The translations under genes were made by a program, and so were the position numbers. Source: Trichoplax sp. H2 (lineage: Eukaryota > Placozoa > Uniplacotomia > Trichoplacea). From it: a DNA stretch of 64,000 nucleotides. This document shows positions 37,511 through 51,669 of the stretch, piece after piece. Position 1 is the stretch's first letter, and each line of letters starts with the position of its first letter. Under the pieces are notes generated by a model. It was not told the origin of the DNA. It saw nothing but the letters and a program-made list of their open reading frames with translations, and ran no database searches. The DNA lies in contig NOWV01000108.1 of the NCBI GenBank assembly GCA_003344405.1, positions 62,001-126,000 on the forward strand, in the 5' to 3' direction.

Positions 37511-39957
37511 TTATACATCCATAGATATCGCCGCTTCAAATGTAGAAAGGTCAATAGCGAATTGTTTCAACATATCATTCTCCAAGTAGTGCGTTTTACC
37601 AGCAATAATTAACGAATGAAGAGGACCACCTAAGTCGTATGAAAGCATCTCTTTCATAGTTCCAACTGCAATTTTTTGAGTTGCAGTACCAATTCGAGCT
37701 AATCCGACACATAATGTGTTTTCGTCATAAGCTAAAAAAAAAGTGCATTGGTTTTCGGATAAATAATTACGACCTATGATAAAACTAATTTTTCCCTGAT
37801 AATAATAATTCTTATTACCGACACTACTTTCGCCAAGACTTTGCTTATTCTTAACAATTTGTAACAGCTGATCAACAGCTACATTGACTGACATATAACG
37901 TGGAGGCTCAAATATCTTTCGACCCCTATCATTATCGTGATAGCAGATACTCTTATTATGAAGACATGTATCCATTATCGGTAATACAAGTATCATACAA
38001 AGCAAAAATTGATTACCTCATTAAATTTTCAACAGATTGTTCTTTGACTTTTATATCTAATAAAATGGAAAAGTAGTACTCCTATTATCAACAGTATTAC
38101 GTTGATAGTCTAACAGTAAACGTACTGCTTATATTAAATCGAGATGTTTGCTTACAGGTAAATACGAGTAGTGATAAAGTTACCACCTTACCTAGCAAGC
38201 ACAGAGTATGAAGATTTCGTTGACGATTTTCCAGAATTTTTGTGTAGAAACTATCTGGGCGCCAGTCATCATTCCAGAAAACAATGGAAACTGTTTCGCC
38301 GAATGTATATAGCTATAAATTTCAGCAAAATAATTCGATTTATATGAAGTCAACTTATTATTGCAGTACTACACATAATAGCTCTCCGCTATTACGATGC
38401 TTCAATAAATGGTAATTTTAAGTACCTGCAGTCCACAGCAGCCTACTGCATTCATAATTGATGCATTGTGGATTACATTGTAATCAATTCCAGCTTCAAT
38501 AGCTCTTAACACTAAATCGGAATGGGTAGTAGCTCTATCATATTTCACAACGTTCAAAGAGAGGTCAGAAAGATAATTTGTTACTAACATAAGCTATCGG
38601 ATCAAGTCGAATAGGCGCTTCAACGAGAGATACGTATTGCTGGCAATTTGATAGGCAGAGTACTAAACTTAGACTAAGGCTATTTGTATCTGATATTTTT
38701 ATATCTCGGACTTGATGCTAACTATCTTACTGTTATCTAAACTATTCATGATTATAAACCTAATTACTACATAATATATTGTATTTATTTAATCCTTTTA
38801 AATTACCGAGTGCTAAGTTATACTCACCCAAAAGGATCTCCAACAACTAGAAAGGCAATATCTTCCTTGTCTGCATCTGCCATAATTGTATCTAATTTTT
38901 TTAAAAATATTGCATTATTGTACGATGTATCATGTATAAGATTGTAATAAGATAATCAATGAAAGTGAGTAATAGCAGCTTTGCATCTCAATTATATAAT
39001 AATTATTTGACAAATATTTCAATATGATACGATGCGTAAAGTATAGGATTAATTATACAGTAGTTTTAAGATGATTTTACAAATGTAAGTAATAGTAATT
39101 GTACTACATCAAGTCTTATTTTTGCATTTTCAATTATTCAACCAATATTTCACTATTATGGTGCGCATAGAGTAAGTATAGTATAATTGGGATAATTTAC
39201 AAAATTGGATCATACTATATACGTACATTATTTAGTATTTTTAATTATTCAATAAACATTCCATTATTACAGTATGCATAGAGTACAGCATTATAGTTTG
39301 GATAGTTTACAAAATTAGATTATACTATACAGTACACGTACAGTATTTGACATTTTTAATTATTCTGCAGGATTTCACTATGATGGTACACATAGAGTAG
39401 AGTATTCTACGTAGTTCGGATGATTAACAGAACTAGATCATAGTAAGCATGTACAGTATTTGGCATTTTGGCTTATTCAACCAATATTGCATTACTACGG
39501 GATGCATAGACTAGAGTATTCTAGTTAGGATGATTTACAAAAGTGGATCAACGCTAGCATGTCCAATAGTTGGAGATACCATCATGCAGTTAGCATACCA
39601 GAATCTTGTTCCACCATATCTCGATCAGCTAAGATCACTTCTCTGCCATAGAATTCCTCCTATCAATATTCAAATCCAACATTACCATTAAACAATGATA
39701 TTAAACTGTATTTCGACTTTTACAGTGATAGAAATAGCTCAAAATACAGCGGTAAAAATGCTGCAGGTCAGGATCGCTGTAGCAAGTAGGTCAATCAATC
39801 AATGTAGGTCGATAGTACTTACTAACTGTTGCTTATCCACACTTAATATGGACGTATATGCCTCAAGATAGACTCTTTTAGCTCCTTTAGCTATTCTTAA
39901 GCCCTTGACGGTAATATCGTCAACATCACCTAATCCTAAACCAATTAAATAAAACAT
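37511..39957 (-). CDS. DPH5: Diphthine methyl ester synthase DPH5
   Basis: SAM-dependent methyltransferase that methylates the modified histidine of elongation factor 2 to give diphthine methyl ester, in cytosolic diphthamide synthesis (established). Eight exons in order: 39957-39823, 39659-39599, 38891-38828, 38534-38426, 38312-38192, 38056-38017, 37925-37819 and 37731-37511. They total 285 aa, the same as human DPH5. N-terminus [20 protein letters not shown]; then [20 protein letters not shown] joined to [57 protein letters not shown] and [12 protein letters not shown]. The last intron (37732-37818, 87 bp) is a multiple of three with no stop, so the ORF reads through it; the retained peptide has no family counterpart, and the GTAATA donor and T9AG acceptor argue for splicing. 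Intron 2 holds a tandem array. Confidence 0.96.
38960..39560. repeat. Tandem array inside DPH5 intron 2, unit about 115 bp, five copies
   Basis: TTATTCAACCAATATTTCAC or variants recur at about 39002, 39130, 39243, 39357 and 39474. Each is followed by GATGCATAGAGTA and GGATGATTTACAAAATTAGA. It lies wholly within the intron between 38892 and 39598. Confidence 0.85.
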
Positions 39958-40062
39958 GATTCCTCCAGCATATAATCAGTCGATGCAAATGTTGTTGCTT
40001 CTACTATCCCAGCAGTTTCCTAGATACAGCTTCGCTTGCAAGAGCTGCTTAGAGTGAAATTC

Positions 40063-40113
40063 CTACAGTACTTTTGACGTTTGTGTGCAATTCACTCGTT
40101 AAAAGTACTGTAG
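40063..40113. repeat. Perfect 13-bp inverted repeat upstream of DPH5
   Basis: CTACAGTACTTTT at 40063-40075 is matched by its exact reverse complement AAAAGTACTGTAG at 40101-40113, with a 25-base loop. It lies about 105 bp upstream of the DPH5 start codon, so it is in or near the promoter/5' UTR. A role is unknown. Confidence 0.7.
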
Positions 40114-40437
40114 TGCCGTGTTTAGGAAGGAGGGACTTGGACGGAATATTCCCGGACATGCAAATCGTCTCCAGATGAATTATTATGTTGTATAATTTAG
40201 CTTTGAATTTCTTATAAATTAATTCATTTAGTCATTATGGTTTTATGCAGACAGAGACTACTCCATCTGCCATTTTCCCCCTGTGCTGATCGATTATTTT
40301 GCTGATCAATCTATTCTACAGTAGACTGCTAAAAGCATACTGGAAGAGTTTGCACTTGATCTTCGAGTATGCTGCTCACTTGATCATTTTCTTACTGGTC
40401 ATTTTAACTATACTGTATGACTACAATCGCACACTAT

Positions 40438-40675
40438 ACTAATCATAGTATCCAATGGACAAAATTAACCTAGCTGGTCCTATGGAGGACAAGTGTAGAA
40501 AGGATAGTATACTGTTATGGACATACGGAATACTTGAAATGATCAACTAATCATAATCTAATCATAGTATCCAATGGACAAAATTAAACTAGCTGGTCCT
40601 ATGGAGGACAAGTGTAGAAAGGATAGTATACCGTTATAGACATACGGTATACTTGAAATGATCAGCCTCATGGCG
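40438..40675. repeat. Two-copy tandem duplication, unit about 118 bp
   Basis: CATAGTATCCAATGGACAAA through AGTGTAGAAAGGATAGTATA and CTTGAAATGATCA occurs twice, at about 40445 and 40563, with only a few substitutions. The copies are nearly identical, so the duplication is recent. Confidence 0.9.
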
Positions 40676-42357
40676 GCCTTCATCTATGTCGATTCTGAAC
40701 GACCATTTCTCTTGCCTCTCTTTCCTTTTAACCAATTAGTGCGAGCCCTTTTTTTCTATTTATTATATAGCTTTTAATAGAGAGAAGAATGGAAAAGAAT
40801 AGTGACTGTATCCAAGAGAAAATAACCAATGACGCATTAAATATAGAAAAGCAAACAATGCTTGAAGAATGCTAATGGTGCCACCCTATTAACTATTCCA
40901 TAGATTTGCATACTAGAAGGCTAAAATACTTCCTACATTAATAGCTTTACATACATAAACAAGTGCTACAAAACATACGTAAGCTATCCTACAGTCACAG
41001 GATCAAGCAAAGTAGATCATGTCAATATTAATAAGAAGAAGAGGCAAGATGGGACAAAAACAATCTACTATACTGTACAGTATATATATATATATACAAT
41101 GTATAAGCGACTATATATATACTGTACATCAATGAATAAGATACACTAAATATTACTATAGCGACCCTATCCAATCGCTAAGGGGAAAACGGGAGAGTGC
41201 ATCTTGGTCTTTAAACTTTAAAGCTTTTGTATCAACAAGAATCTTAATCATAGTTGTACAAATGGATATATCGAGCCCATAGAGGAAGGGATAAACTGCA
41301 TATCACTCATCCTTTGAATAGACGTCCATGTCGCCAAATTTGTCATCAAACTAACCAAATTCAAGGTATCGATTCACTACAGGCAGATCTAATAAATAAA
41401 TATAATCATAATAGACTAGAGCGAATATAAATCATCAGAAACAAAAATGGATTTTCTTGAATACATAAGCCATGCAATGACTATTTCAGATTTGAAAGTT
41501 AGAGTGAGCGATCGATCGATTAAAGTAGCTTTCAACCCATGACATACCGATATTGCTCTCTAGTAACTATAATTCACTTTTTATTCGATTTTAGACGCGT
41601 ATAGAGCAATGTGTATAATCTAGAGACTACGTTATAAGGCAAAGTGTCAGGTAGGCAGTACCGTGAGAAAATAATAAATCATGCTTAAATAGTATATACT
41701 GCCGTCCTTAATAGAATGCTCAAATGCGATAATATAATTAATTAATACGTGATGCAACATTGTCTCCACGCACACTTACAGTATATTGAGTAGAAGATTT
41801 ATACCAATTGCTGATAATAGTATTAAAGCTTACAGTCGTAATTTTTATTTTTACACCCCATCGACGTAGTAAATCGAAACACCCAACAGAGTCATAATTA
41901 GTTAATTGATTAATTATGCAATAATAATTCAGTACAACTAGATCTCATCAATTCTGAAGCGGATGCAATGTTTAATTGTTTTTTTCCCACTATTTAATTA
42001 AGTACATACGGCTTTATAAAGGCTACTCTATATAGCTTAATGATTGAAATTATATACTATTACTATGGACTATTTTACCCTATAAAAATGGCGAAACCTC
42101 GTATACGTGCTAAATTGTTAGAGCATCAGATTACGGAAATACTGCAGATCAAACATCTGCAGAGATTAATTATAGAATAGATATCAGTCTGACGTGTAGA
42201 TGCTCATTGCATGATTCATCACAAATTTAGGATAGTGTATGTTTAGCGATTATTTTTATAGCCTTGATAATTTTAAACTCTTGGATATATATATCGTCAA
42301 AATAGTCCATTTATCATTTGTCTCTTATAGTATGATTAATCCTGGATAGCGAGTTAT
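40676..42357. other. Intergenic before CCDC17
   Basis: Contains a (TA)n tract near 41080-41092. An exon-like stretch at about 41290-41365 and a 30-codon ORF with a fair start context (MAKPRIRAKLLEHQ) near 42089 are unrecognised, and I do not call them genes. Confidence 0.4.
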
Positions 42358-45300
42358 ATGCCTACAACTAACATGGAAATAGCGAATGAACTGCAAGAAT
42401 CTCAATATGCTTGCCAAGATTGTCAGATGTTATTTACCACAGCGAAAAAATTACAAATCCATAAAAATAAATTTTGTATTGGTAGTGATATTGGCGATCC
42501 TTTTCAATTAAAAAAAGGAGCTATAAGAAGTGGAAAGAAACAAGAACAACAACCATTAATAGAGGTAAATAACTACTAAAAGTAGGTTACCAATAACTAT
42601 GTAAAACAGTAGTATAAGTATGATAGTATTCTTTTTATATCGGATAGTTAGGTAAATAGTCAGTTTTATGACTAGACGATATCGCACTAGTATTTTGCAA
42701 CTTTGAGGAATGTATTAATTACTTGATATTTTTTGTTTGATAATGGATTATAACTATAAAAGCATGACGTGATTTCTAGGATAAAGTAGCTATTTACGTT
42801 TGTTATACATTGTATAGCCTATAGTTTGATAAACTATTTATTTTATTATACTGTAATAAACAGGATATCGTACTAATAATACTATTCAATAGAAATGTTT
42901 ACTACCACTTCTTATACAGATATGTTACAACTGATCTAAAATAATCTTAATAATGTCTGCATTTCTTTTTATTTCTAATACAACTAACACACCCAACCCA
43001 AAAACTAGAAGTTCTCGTAGTCGTAATTTACGAAAAACTTCTCAACTTTAACTTTCCTTTGTACGCCTCTATACATTTCTAAAAGAATAACTTGATTTTG
43101 GCATTCATTAATGCCTAAATATTTTAAAAATACTACGTAAGAATTTAAAATGCGAATAGCAAGGTTGGCATTCCTATTTTTCACCTATAATTCGAAAATG
43201 ACTTTCGATATCATTATTATTTCAACTTATCTAAGTCACGAGTTATATTGATTGTAAAGTACGAATGGCTATTTTTATTGAGCTATATGATCCACCGTAG
43301 AATTCTACTACGGTACTTTAAATTAAAGTAGGATAACAAATCTTAGACCTATTACGATTGGAATATCGTGCTGGTGCATTTATCTTTTAATAGCTAATGT
43401 ACATTGATGACTTAGTAACAGTGAGAGAAAGTCATTAAAAATATGAAATTTTTATATTGATGATAGACTTGTCATCTGCAGGTGCAAACTAGAATAATCC
43501 TGACTGTATCAGTTAAATATAAAATCTGACTATGGCTTAGCAGGACGTAAAATAATTAACTCTAATTGAAGCTAATTGTGTCTATAGCAGTCGCTATGAT
43601 ACGGTAAATAATAATTCCTATCTTAGAAGTTTACCAGGTTTTGCTTACAATAGCGCCTGCATACACTCTAAATAAAGCTACAGCATAGATCTTTTGGCTT
43701 AATAGTTGATATATAGCAGTACAGATATAATTCAGCATAAGTCCATATATTAGTACATACAATTGTTATATATTAATTGTTGATGTTTTGAATTATTTTA
43801 TTTACTTCGCTAGTTTTACATCGTAACTATTACGTTTATTGATATCGATCACTTTTCCATTTTGAAAATCTTTGTGGATATTATTCCATCTTGAAATAAA
43901 TTTTGTAATAAAATAGGAATATGTGTCCTTGTTAATAATAATATATTGAAGTGTAAATTAAATTATTTGCTAGCCGAGCAAAGTGCTAATAATAAATTAG
44001 ATATTTGTTTTAAAATGATACTGTAGAGGAAGTTTATCTACTCTTTGATATAATCTAAGATGATGGCAAAAATTTCTTAAATACTTTAAATTACTTGCTG
44101 CCTATATAATGTTCCTAATTGTTATCATTTTTATTTATGAATCAGCCCAACTATAGACCAATTGACTCACCTTCCAAGAACGGCTATCTCAGTCCTGATG
44201 CTATTGTGACTCCCAGAAACGGCAGAAGAAATGGCCATCCAAATCGAAAGAAAGCAGCTATTTCACCCGATTATGTATTACAGTCTCCTAAAACTAATAA
44301 TGTTAAAACGCCTATCCATGAAGATCAAGCAAGTGCACGCTTAAGAAGGCGAAAGGTAATACAGTAGTCGATACGAGTATGTACACAAGTATTTAAAAGA
44401 CTGCCATAAAATACATGTCACCTATCGACAGAGAAATATTGTATTGAGTTATTGTTTGATTTTATAGCTTATTAATGATTAAATATTCTAAACTTCCTAA
44501 ATAGAATCAGCAACGACAGCCTCGCAGTGAGACAAAACAAGATCCGCATGAAGCTAGCTTCGATTCTGATTCAGATCTCGATCCTAGTAAATGATAGCGT
44601 TAATTAATTTTAATGCCTTGTTTATGTTGTATTGATTCAGTGAAGATTACTGTTAAAAATACTCACCTTAATCTATGGCCTACAGATGAGGAGGAAATTT
44701 GGAAAGAGAGAAAATATCCTGTATCGCCTCCGCATCGGAAATTTGGAAGAGCCTATTCAACTGAAAGTATTGTCGAAAGGCATCTAAAAAAGATAGAGGT
44801 TCGTTATTCAAAATTTTGAATTTGAAATAAATTACGCCATTTCATATAGCAATGTTATAGCAACTACTTGAATTATGATTATTTGCGACTTAATTGTACA
44901 ACTATTTTAGGAGAAATTAGAATCCAAATTAGCGAGATTCACTCAAGAAATACAAGACTTAATGGAAAGAGATAGGTAAATTGAAAATAAAATTGTAAAT
45001 TCATGATTACTAAACATCTTTTACTATGTCATTTAGTTTGATAGTGATTTTACCGTAAAGTGATGAAAAGAAGCTTATTTTCAATATTGTAAAGAAACCT
45101 AATTTCCCACTATACAAAGTGGTTGAATAGCCTAACCTTTTACTCTTAAATAGAAATATAATTATTATAGCAAATACTATCATGTCGAAGTCACAGTTTG
45201 TTGAACTGAAAATCTGTCTTAAAAATTGTAGGCATATACCGTTAGTATTCATTGCTGATATTACGCACGCATATCTATAAGGATTTTACATAGATATTAA

Positions 45301-48141
45301 ATGTCAATCTATCGACGCTACTTTCCATGTAATCATGTTTAGACGTATTATAAATTAGATATTTAATTATACGCGTATTGCTAAATTTCAATCCCATTTA
45401 CGCAGCTATGATCAACGTCAATATAACTTTAATAATTTTATAATGTAAGAAATTCATTATTGTATAGGAAACTATCAACTTCGCTTTCCGATATTCCATA
45501 TGTTCCAAAGTATCATGGTGAAGCGGATGCACCTCCTCATTATCCACGCAGAGCTAATAGTTACAACGGTTTTAATCGGCTTCCTTTGAATAAGATTCCT
45601 CCAACATTACGCGAAAATGAACGTAATGCAATATATTCATGATTAATGGCTATGAAGCAAATTATGTACTACAATATGATGTAAATACTGATTATTTTTC
45701 TAATACATAGATCCAAATCATGGACATCGTAATCGCATTGATTCGGATCCTCATGAGCCATTTGTGAATCCTGAATATAATAAATTTTATCGAGATAATA
45801 ACATGAAGGAACGAAAGCAAGTATCTCCTCTAGCCAAAGTATATGAAGCTCAGGAACAATTACGAACACGTGTAATACAAAATGAAGAAATGATGCAGAG
45901 TCTAATAAAAAATGAGGTTGGCTATAGATTAATTTGTATAATTACTATCGCATTTAGGTATAATCAGATTGTTCTAACATCATATTCATTATTTATAACT
46001 AGCGGTATCCACGTCGTCAGCAAGATAATCGAAATGGAAACTATAACTATGATCATGACGGTAAGCCCTATTATCTTTGGTTATAGAAATAGACTTGTAC
46101 GAGAATGAAATCTAATTCTATTGATATGATATGATATCCATTTAATAATAGTATTGATAGAAGGATACATGCCATTCAACATCTTTCTACGTCTTGTAAA
46201 ACTCTTATTTTTTACCCATGACAGTAAATGAAGATTTAGAAATACGTACATTAAAGAAAAAACATTCCCGAAAATTGATAGAGTTGAAAATGGAAACGGA
46301 ATTAATTCAGCAGCAAGCACAGTTAAACAGAGCTAAAAAATTAATTTACGATAGTCAAGATGATGATAAAAAGCTCCCATTCCATCAGAATAATCAATTC
46401 ACCGAAGATTACCGTAATCATCATGGCCCAAGAGGACAAGTATAATGCTATGAAATGCTGAATTTCGTTAATTACTGTATTAGTTCATCTTGTCATTTGA
46501 ATAATATAAGCGTATCCGATACTGTTATTTTTACAAGATTTACTTACCACCTGTTTTACAGCTTGTTCATCATCCTTCGCAACTATCAATGGCCGCCGGA
46601 AATCAAATTCCTGCAGATCCGTATTTAGAGCCCGGTCCATATGATCCTAGGTACAATAATTCATACTATCATTCGAACATCGTAAAGTTTAAAATATTAA
46701 AAATATTTTAAGTAATATCTACTTGTGTTGTAAAATGTTCTTACCTTGACATGGTAAGGTGGAATTGAAGATTACTTTAGTCGATATTTATGAAGTATAT
46801 CTTTTTATTCATTGATGCTTATGCAGTGCCGGTCTAGCGATTGTTTGGGACTTTGTGACCAACTTACATCATGAAACTAGCAAATTAAGAGTTATTTCTG
46901 GAATTTACCAAGGCTACAATGCCGTTAGTGATATTACGACCTTTCCTATCGTTAATTGCCGTCATGCTGGACAAAATGCTGATAACTTGGCCACGTTAAC
47001 GGTGTTGATTAATAATTATCAAGTTATTAAGGAGTAAGTTGTAGAAATGATTCATTACTTAAACTATTTAGGATTATTGTTGCAGTCATTAATACAGCAT
47101 TATTGATGTTGAAGATATTCGAAAAGATTATCCTTCGTCTTTGTACGATACAGCTTAGATTAATGTTGAAGATTCTAAACTAGACTTTACTTTTGGTTCA
47201 TGAATATGATTGTTGAGTATTACATGATAGTCTGGTAGTAGGTGAGAATTAAGGTTTCACCATTATTATAACATAGCCTAGATCCGTCAACGAAATTGTC
47301 CTTACTAGTAGAAGTACAAAGCTCAAAATTATCAACGGATAACTCTTATGAAGCGCTAACTACTATTGGATGGAGTAAAGTAGATTTATTTGATCCTACA
47401 CATCGACTATTAGCCGGAAGGTACACGGCAGGATTATCTTTTACAATTGTATACGTTTTCTGTAGTATCAATGATTTATAGAGGCCAATCGTGGTAGAAT
47501 TTTTATCAATGATGAGAAATACAAGTTTTACTTCTCTAATTTTGGTAATGTTGTATTTTCTATCAATAAATATTAGATGGAAAGTGCCAATACGTGTGTC
47601 TCCAGTGCGGTTTGATGTATCTACTGCTGAATTAAATAGCATTAAGCAAGTAAGTTCTACTTTAAATTATATTACTGTATTTCGGGGCAAAATAGCCACT
47701 TTATTGTTTCCTATGATATGTGATCGATTTCTATCATTTATTAAGTCTATGTTTTAAATGAACGAATACAGGCGAGCAATCTAGAAATTTATTTTAGGAT
47801 AGCCAATGGCCGCGATCATTCGCGATTAGTGGCAGCATCGACTAATATTAATCAAGATCATCTCTATAAATACCCTACCCCCATGATGGTAAGTCAGATG
47901 ATGATATTGTCAGACTTTGCCTGTTGTTATAAGCGTTTAAAATCCTTCCCTCGTATCCTTATAAGATTTCTTTTTCTATTTGTAGCTAAAATACATTGGG
48001 TATGGATCCTCCGGTAGAGATGAACGCCATGACAAAGAATACAATAGTAGTAATCGAAGTCGTGAACCTTCTTTATTAAATAGTAGTCCGAATCAAACTA
48101 TAGAAAATTCGTCAGTAAAGATACCCACTAAATTATTATAA
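42358..48141 (+). CDS. CCDC17: CCDC17-like coiled-coil protein
   Basis: Ortholog of coiled-coil domain-containing protein 17; molecular role unsettled. Fifteen exons: 42358-42564, 44146-44355, 44505-44586, 44641-44798, 44911-44975, 45468-45622, 45711-45916, 46003-46060, 46225-46439, 46562-46650, 46827-47033, 47277-47420, 47577-47649, 47772-47888 and 47986-48141. All are GT-AG and phase-consistent, 713 aa. The N-terminus has a zinc-finger-like CQDCQMLFTTAKKLQIHKNK ending in FC, as in human CCDC17. The middle has short coiled coils (SIVERHLKKIEEKLESKLAR; LEIRTLKKKHSRKLIELK). The C-terminal globular part, EPGPYDPSAGLAIVWDFV, LLVEVQ, KVDLFDPTHRLLAGRWKVP, EIYFRIANGRD, matches the conserved end of the human protein. 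Intron 1 (1.58 kb) could hide an exon. Confidence 0.88.
42565..44145 (+). other. First intron of CCDC17
   Basis: 1.58 kb of AT-rich DNA between two phase-0 exons. No array and no coding stretch seen. A small phase-0 exon could be missed here. Confidence 0.5.
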
Positions 48142-48950
48142 ATCCTAGACTGTACATGGATAATTTCACTGTTGATGTATAATGAATTATATAATTGCTA
48201 ATAGCGAATTATGTCCACATTATAAAGTGAGTAGAACTCGAAATAGATTGTGTCTTTCAATTGTAATACTCTTCAATCTTGTACTCGTGTATACCATATT
48301 ATCTTTAATTATAGATAGTACAGTTTGTAGAGGATACAGTTATTGTAGTCTTATAGTAAAATTTCAAAGATTAACTTTAGGCATATCATTTTAAATGTTG
48401 CTATTTTCATTTTTTAATATACATATATGCTCAATTTGAAGTTTATATTCCTTTTTTTACCAATATACACGTAGCATTACGACACACAATCATGATTATA
48501 GCTGATTCTATAACTGATATCTACAAAGTATGCCTAGGAATCTACCGACTAAATCATTGTGTTAATGCATAGCTGTCAAAAATTGCACCATATAAATTTT
48601 ATTCAATTGCTGTAGCAAGAAGTAGGATTATCAGGTTATTTTGTAGGTCATTTCTATCTTTATCGAAATGAAAACTAGATCATGTTGAAGTATTTTTATT
48701 AATGCACTGTCGATTTGAATAAAAACAGGAATTTGTTGTATGACGAAAGGCATTGTATGATTATCATTTCGTCATTTTGAATAAGTTGACCATTACAATG
48801 TATTATTAATCCTTTGAATGGAGTAACTGCAAAGGAAAAAATTTTCTTAGTTTTAAACATTTTCAAAAAATAGCTGGAGCCGATAGGGATCACTCAGCAT
48901 CTAATTAATGATTTTTTGACATTATCAGACACAGGATAATTTGTGTAGAA
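48142..48950. other. 3' flank of CCDC17, no gene seen
   Basis: AT-rich; the open frames at 48182-48394 and 48699-48893 look random. Confidence 0.4.
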
Positions 48951-48959
48951 TTGTGTCAA

Positions 48960-50500
48960 GACATAGCGTACACTACGAGATATCTTTCTGCATATTTTAA
49001 AAAGTTAACGCTTCTATGGATCAGCAAGTATGATTGATGAATTTACACCTCACAGTTGCTTTATGAATAGGCTATGATCGCCGAAACCTTGAACATTGAT
49101 ATTAGCATCCATTACTAAGGCATATTCGTCATATCGGAATTGACGTGTTAATCAACAATTACTACAATCTAGTAGAACGTAGTAATTATCGTAGTCGTTG
49201 AATTCAAATCAAGCATTTTCATCTTTCCTCATAGTCGTATTTTAAAAGTTGGAATTTGTATGGATTTATAAGTATTCAATAGATAAGTTTACATTGTCGT
49301 CTACGATAGGGGAAATATTGAACATTGTCATTAGTATTTACTACGAAGGCCTACTTGTCATGCAGGAATCATTGCGTTCATCTCTAGAATTTAGAAATCC
49401 TGGTAGTGGCTAAATTTAGGTCGAGAATTTTCTGTTTTCTGACTATTTTAAAGGTCGGAGATTATATGGACCAGTAAGTACTGTGTGTGATTGATAAATT
49501 TATCCCTTGTCGTCGCTTATGATAGCCGAAGCCTGAATACTGACAGTAGCATCCATTACTAATGCATCATAGAGGAATCGTGGCGTTAATGAAGGATTAC
49601 AATAGCATTCATCTAGTAGGACGTCATAATCTTAGTAGTCGTTAAAATTAAATCAGATAGGAATTTTCACTTTTCAGAATATGTAAGTATCCGATTGGTA
49701 AATTGATACCTCGCTGTCATCTATAATAGCCAAAATTTTAAACACTGACACTAGTATCCATTACTACAGCTTACTCATTATACTGCAATGATTGCCTTAG
49801 TCAAAGACTACTTCGAATTTAGTAATTATAGTAGTGGTTGAATTTAAATCAAGAATTTCCTTCTTTCTGAATGTTTTAAAAGTCGGAGCTCATGTGCATC
49901 AGCAAATACGTATCTAATTGATGAATTTACACCTTACTGTCGCCTATGATAGCCGAAACCTGAATACTGACGCTAGCATTTTCCAATACGGTAAACTCGT
50001 TAAGCAGGAATCATCCCGTTAATTATGGATTACTCGAATCTAGTACATAGTAGTAATCCTGGTAGTCGTTGAATTCAAGTCAGATAGGAATTACATCTTT
50101 TCACATACTTTAAAAGTTGAAATTTTTATGAATCTGTCAGGATCCAATTGATCAACTTACATTCTCACCGTCGAAGCTACAATGTTGACACTGGCATCCA
50201 CTGGTAGGACCTATTCCTTATACAAGAATCGTCGCGTTCATCAAGGATTACTGGAATTTAGTGATACTAGTAGTCATTGAATCAAGTCAGGAAATTTCTT
50301 CTTCCTGAATATTTTAAAAGTTGGAATTTTTGTGGATCTGTCAGAATTCAATTGAAAAAATTACATCTCACCGTCAAAATTTGAATAGTGATACTGGCAT
50401 TCACTAGTTAGCCCGACTCGTTATGCAGGAATCGTTGTGTTGATCAAGGACTACTGGAATTTAGTAATCCTAGTTGCGTTAATCAAGGACTATTACTAAG
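48960..50500. repeat. Diverged tandem array, unit about 200-240 bp, about seven copies
   Basis: Words such as GTAGTCGTTGAATTCAAATC (about 49188, 49637, 49831, 50062, 50272) and TTTTAAAAGTTGGAATTT recur every 200-240 bp, together with CTACGATAGCCGAAACCTGA and CACTAGCATCCATTACTA-like blocks. The copies are clearly diverged, with indels. Confidence 0.8.
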
Positions 50501-51665
50501 TACGGTAGTTGTAGAATTAATATTAGCTAATGGAAGTCATTGTTGGCTTTATGTCTCAAGCGAATATGACCACACTCATAGTTAAGCAGACTAGTCCGTT
50601 ATCATGAGAATTGGAGAAGGCATGCCTGTCTATGTAGATTCCGATTGCAATTGAACCTTGTATTTTTTACCGCATAGATGGATGATTGATTTTATTTTTT
50701 AGCTAATTTAATGGTATGATAAAAGAAAACGAATATTCAACATGAGTTTGACTCTATTTTTATTGACAATTAGTCTTGTGCCCAGTCGGTGATATTTTGC
50801 TTCCTTTTAATATTCTCTATCATTCTTATTGAACTGTAAATTTCAATTTATCCTTATTGGGCGCTATTACTACCGTAGGCTAGTATATGAAGTTTGATGG
50901 ACAAAATCATTGTCGTCAACTGGCGGTAAAGGTACATATAGTCTCTGCTTTCAGCACAATGTGAGAGAAACTACTGCAAGTAAATGCTACAATAACTCCA
51001 ACATAGAATTGCCTCTATAAATTGTAATCTATCTGAATTGCCGGGTTAGTCCCGTTATTAAATACCATGTCTACGCGTATATCGATCACTTGGGGGTGTA
51101 CTGTTACATCATCGCTTATTAAGTTTGTGCGGTAAATAGCCAGCGTTTAATTACTAAACTAGACGTGATCTGTTTATTTCTTTTATCTGCAATGCAAAAA
51201 GCTATGGGCCACTAGAAAAATTAGACCTATTCTATTTCACTCAATTTTGCTTGAACGCAGTTGTCAACCATGTTTTTGATACGAGTGGCTATAGGGTACT
51301 ATTTTTCGACATTTCCGATCTACTTTGGTCAGAGACTAACAAGGCTCCTGTCCCACTCAAAATGGAGAAGAAAACCTTTCAATTTTTTTATTTAGGATGC
51401 GAGCGATTCAGCCGTAGCAGTATTGGATCGAAAAGTCAGTTTGTCTATCCGATCAGTGATCAGTACATTACTACATTATTATATGTTTTTATGGCGACCG
51501 CGATACGGCTATCATGACATAGACTTCTATAGATCTCCATTACTAATTCATATAACACCGGCAAAATCTTCTTCAATCCACATCATCGTACGATATTAAA
51601 CTACATATCATCCATGACATATTTTACCAGTAATATTTTCACTGAGAATGAAATGGACGAAAGGA
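50501..51665. other. Intergenic, no gene seen
   Basis: An open frame at 51251-51517 has no recognisable domain and no supporting splice context. Nothing else was seen. Confidence 0.4.
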
Positions 51666-51669
51666 TTGG

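Noticed and set aside
41290-41365. Exon-like sequence with HPLNRRPCRQICHQTNQ, looking like a metal-binding knuckle
   Set aside because: No neighbouring exon or known domain could be joined to it. Left as unsupported.
42089-42181. 30-codon ORF MAKPRIRAKLLEHQ...
   Set aside because: Too short, no homology, ends in a plain stop, and is separate from CCDC17.
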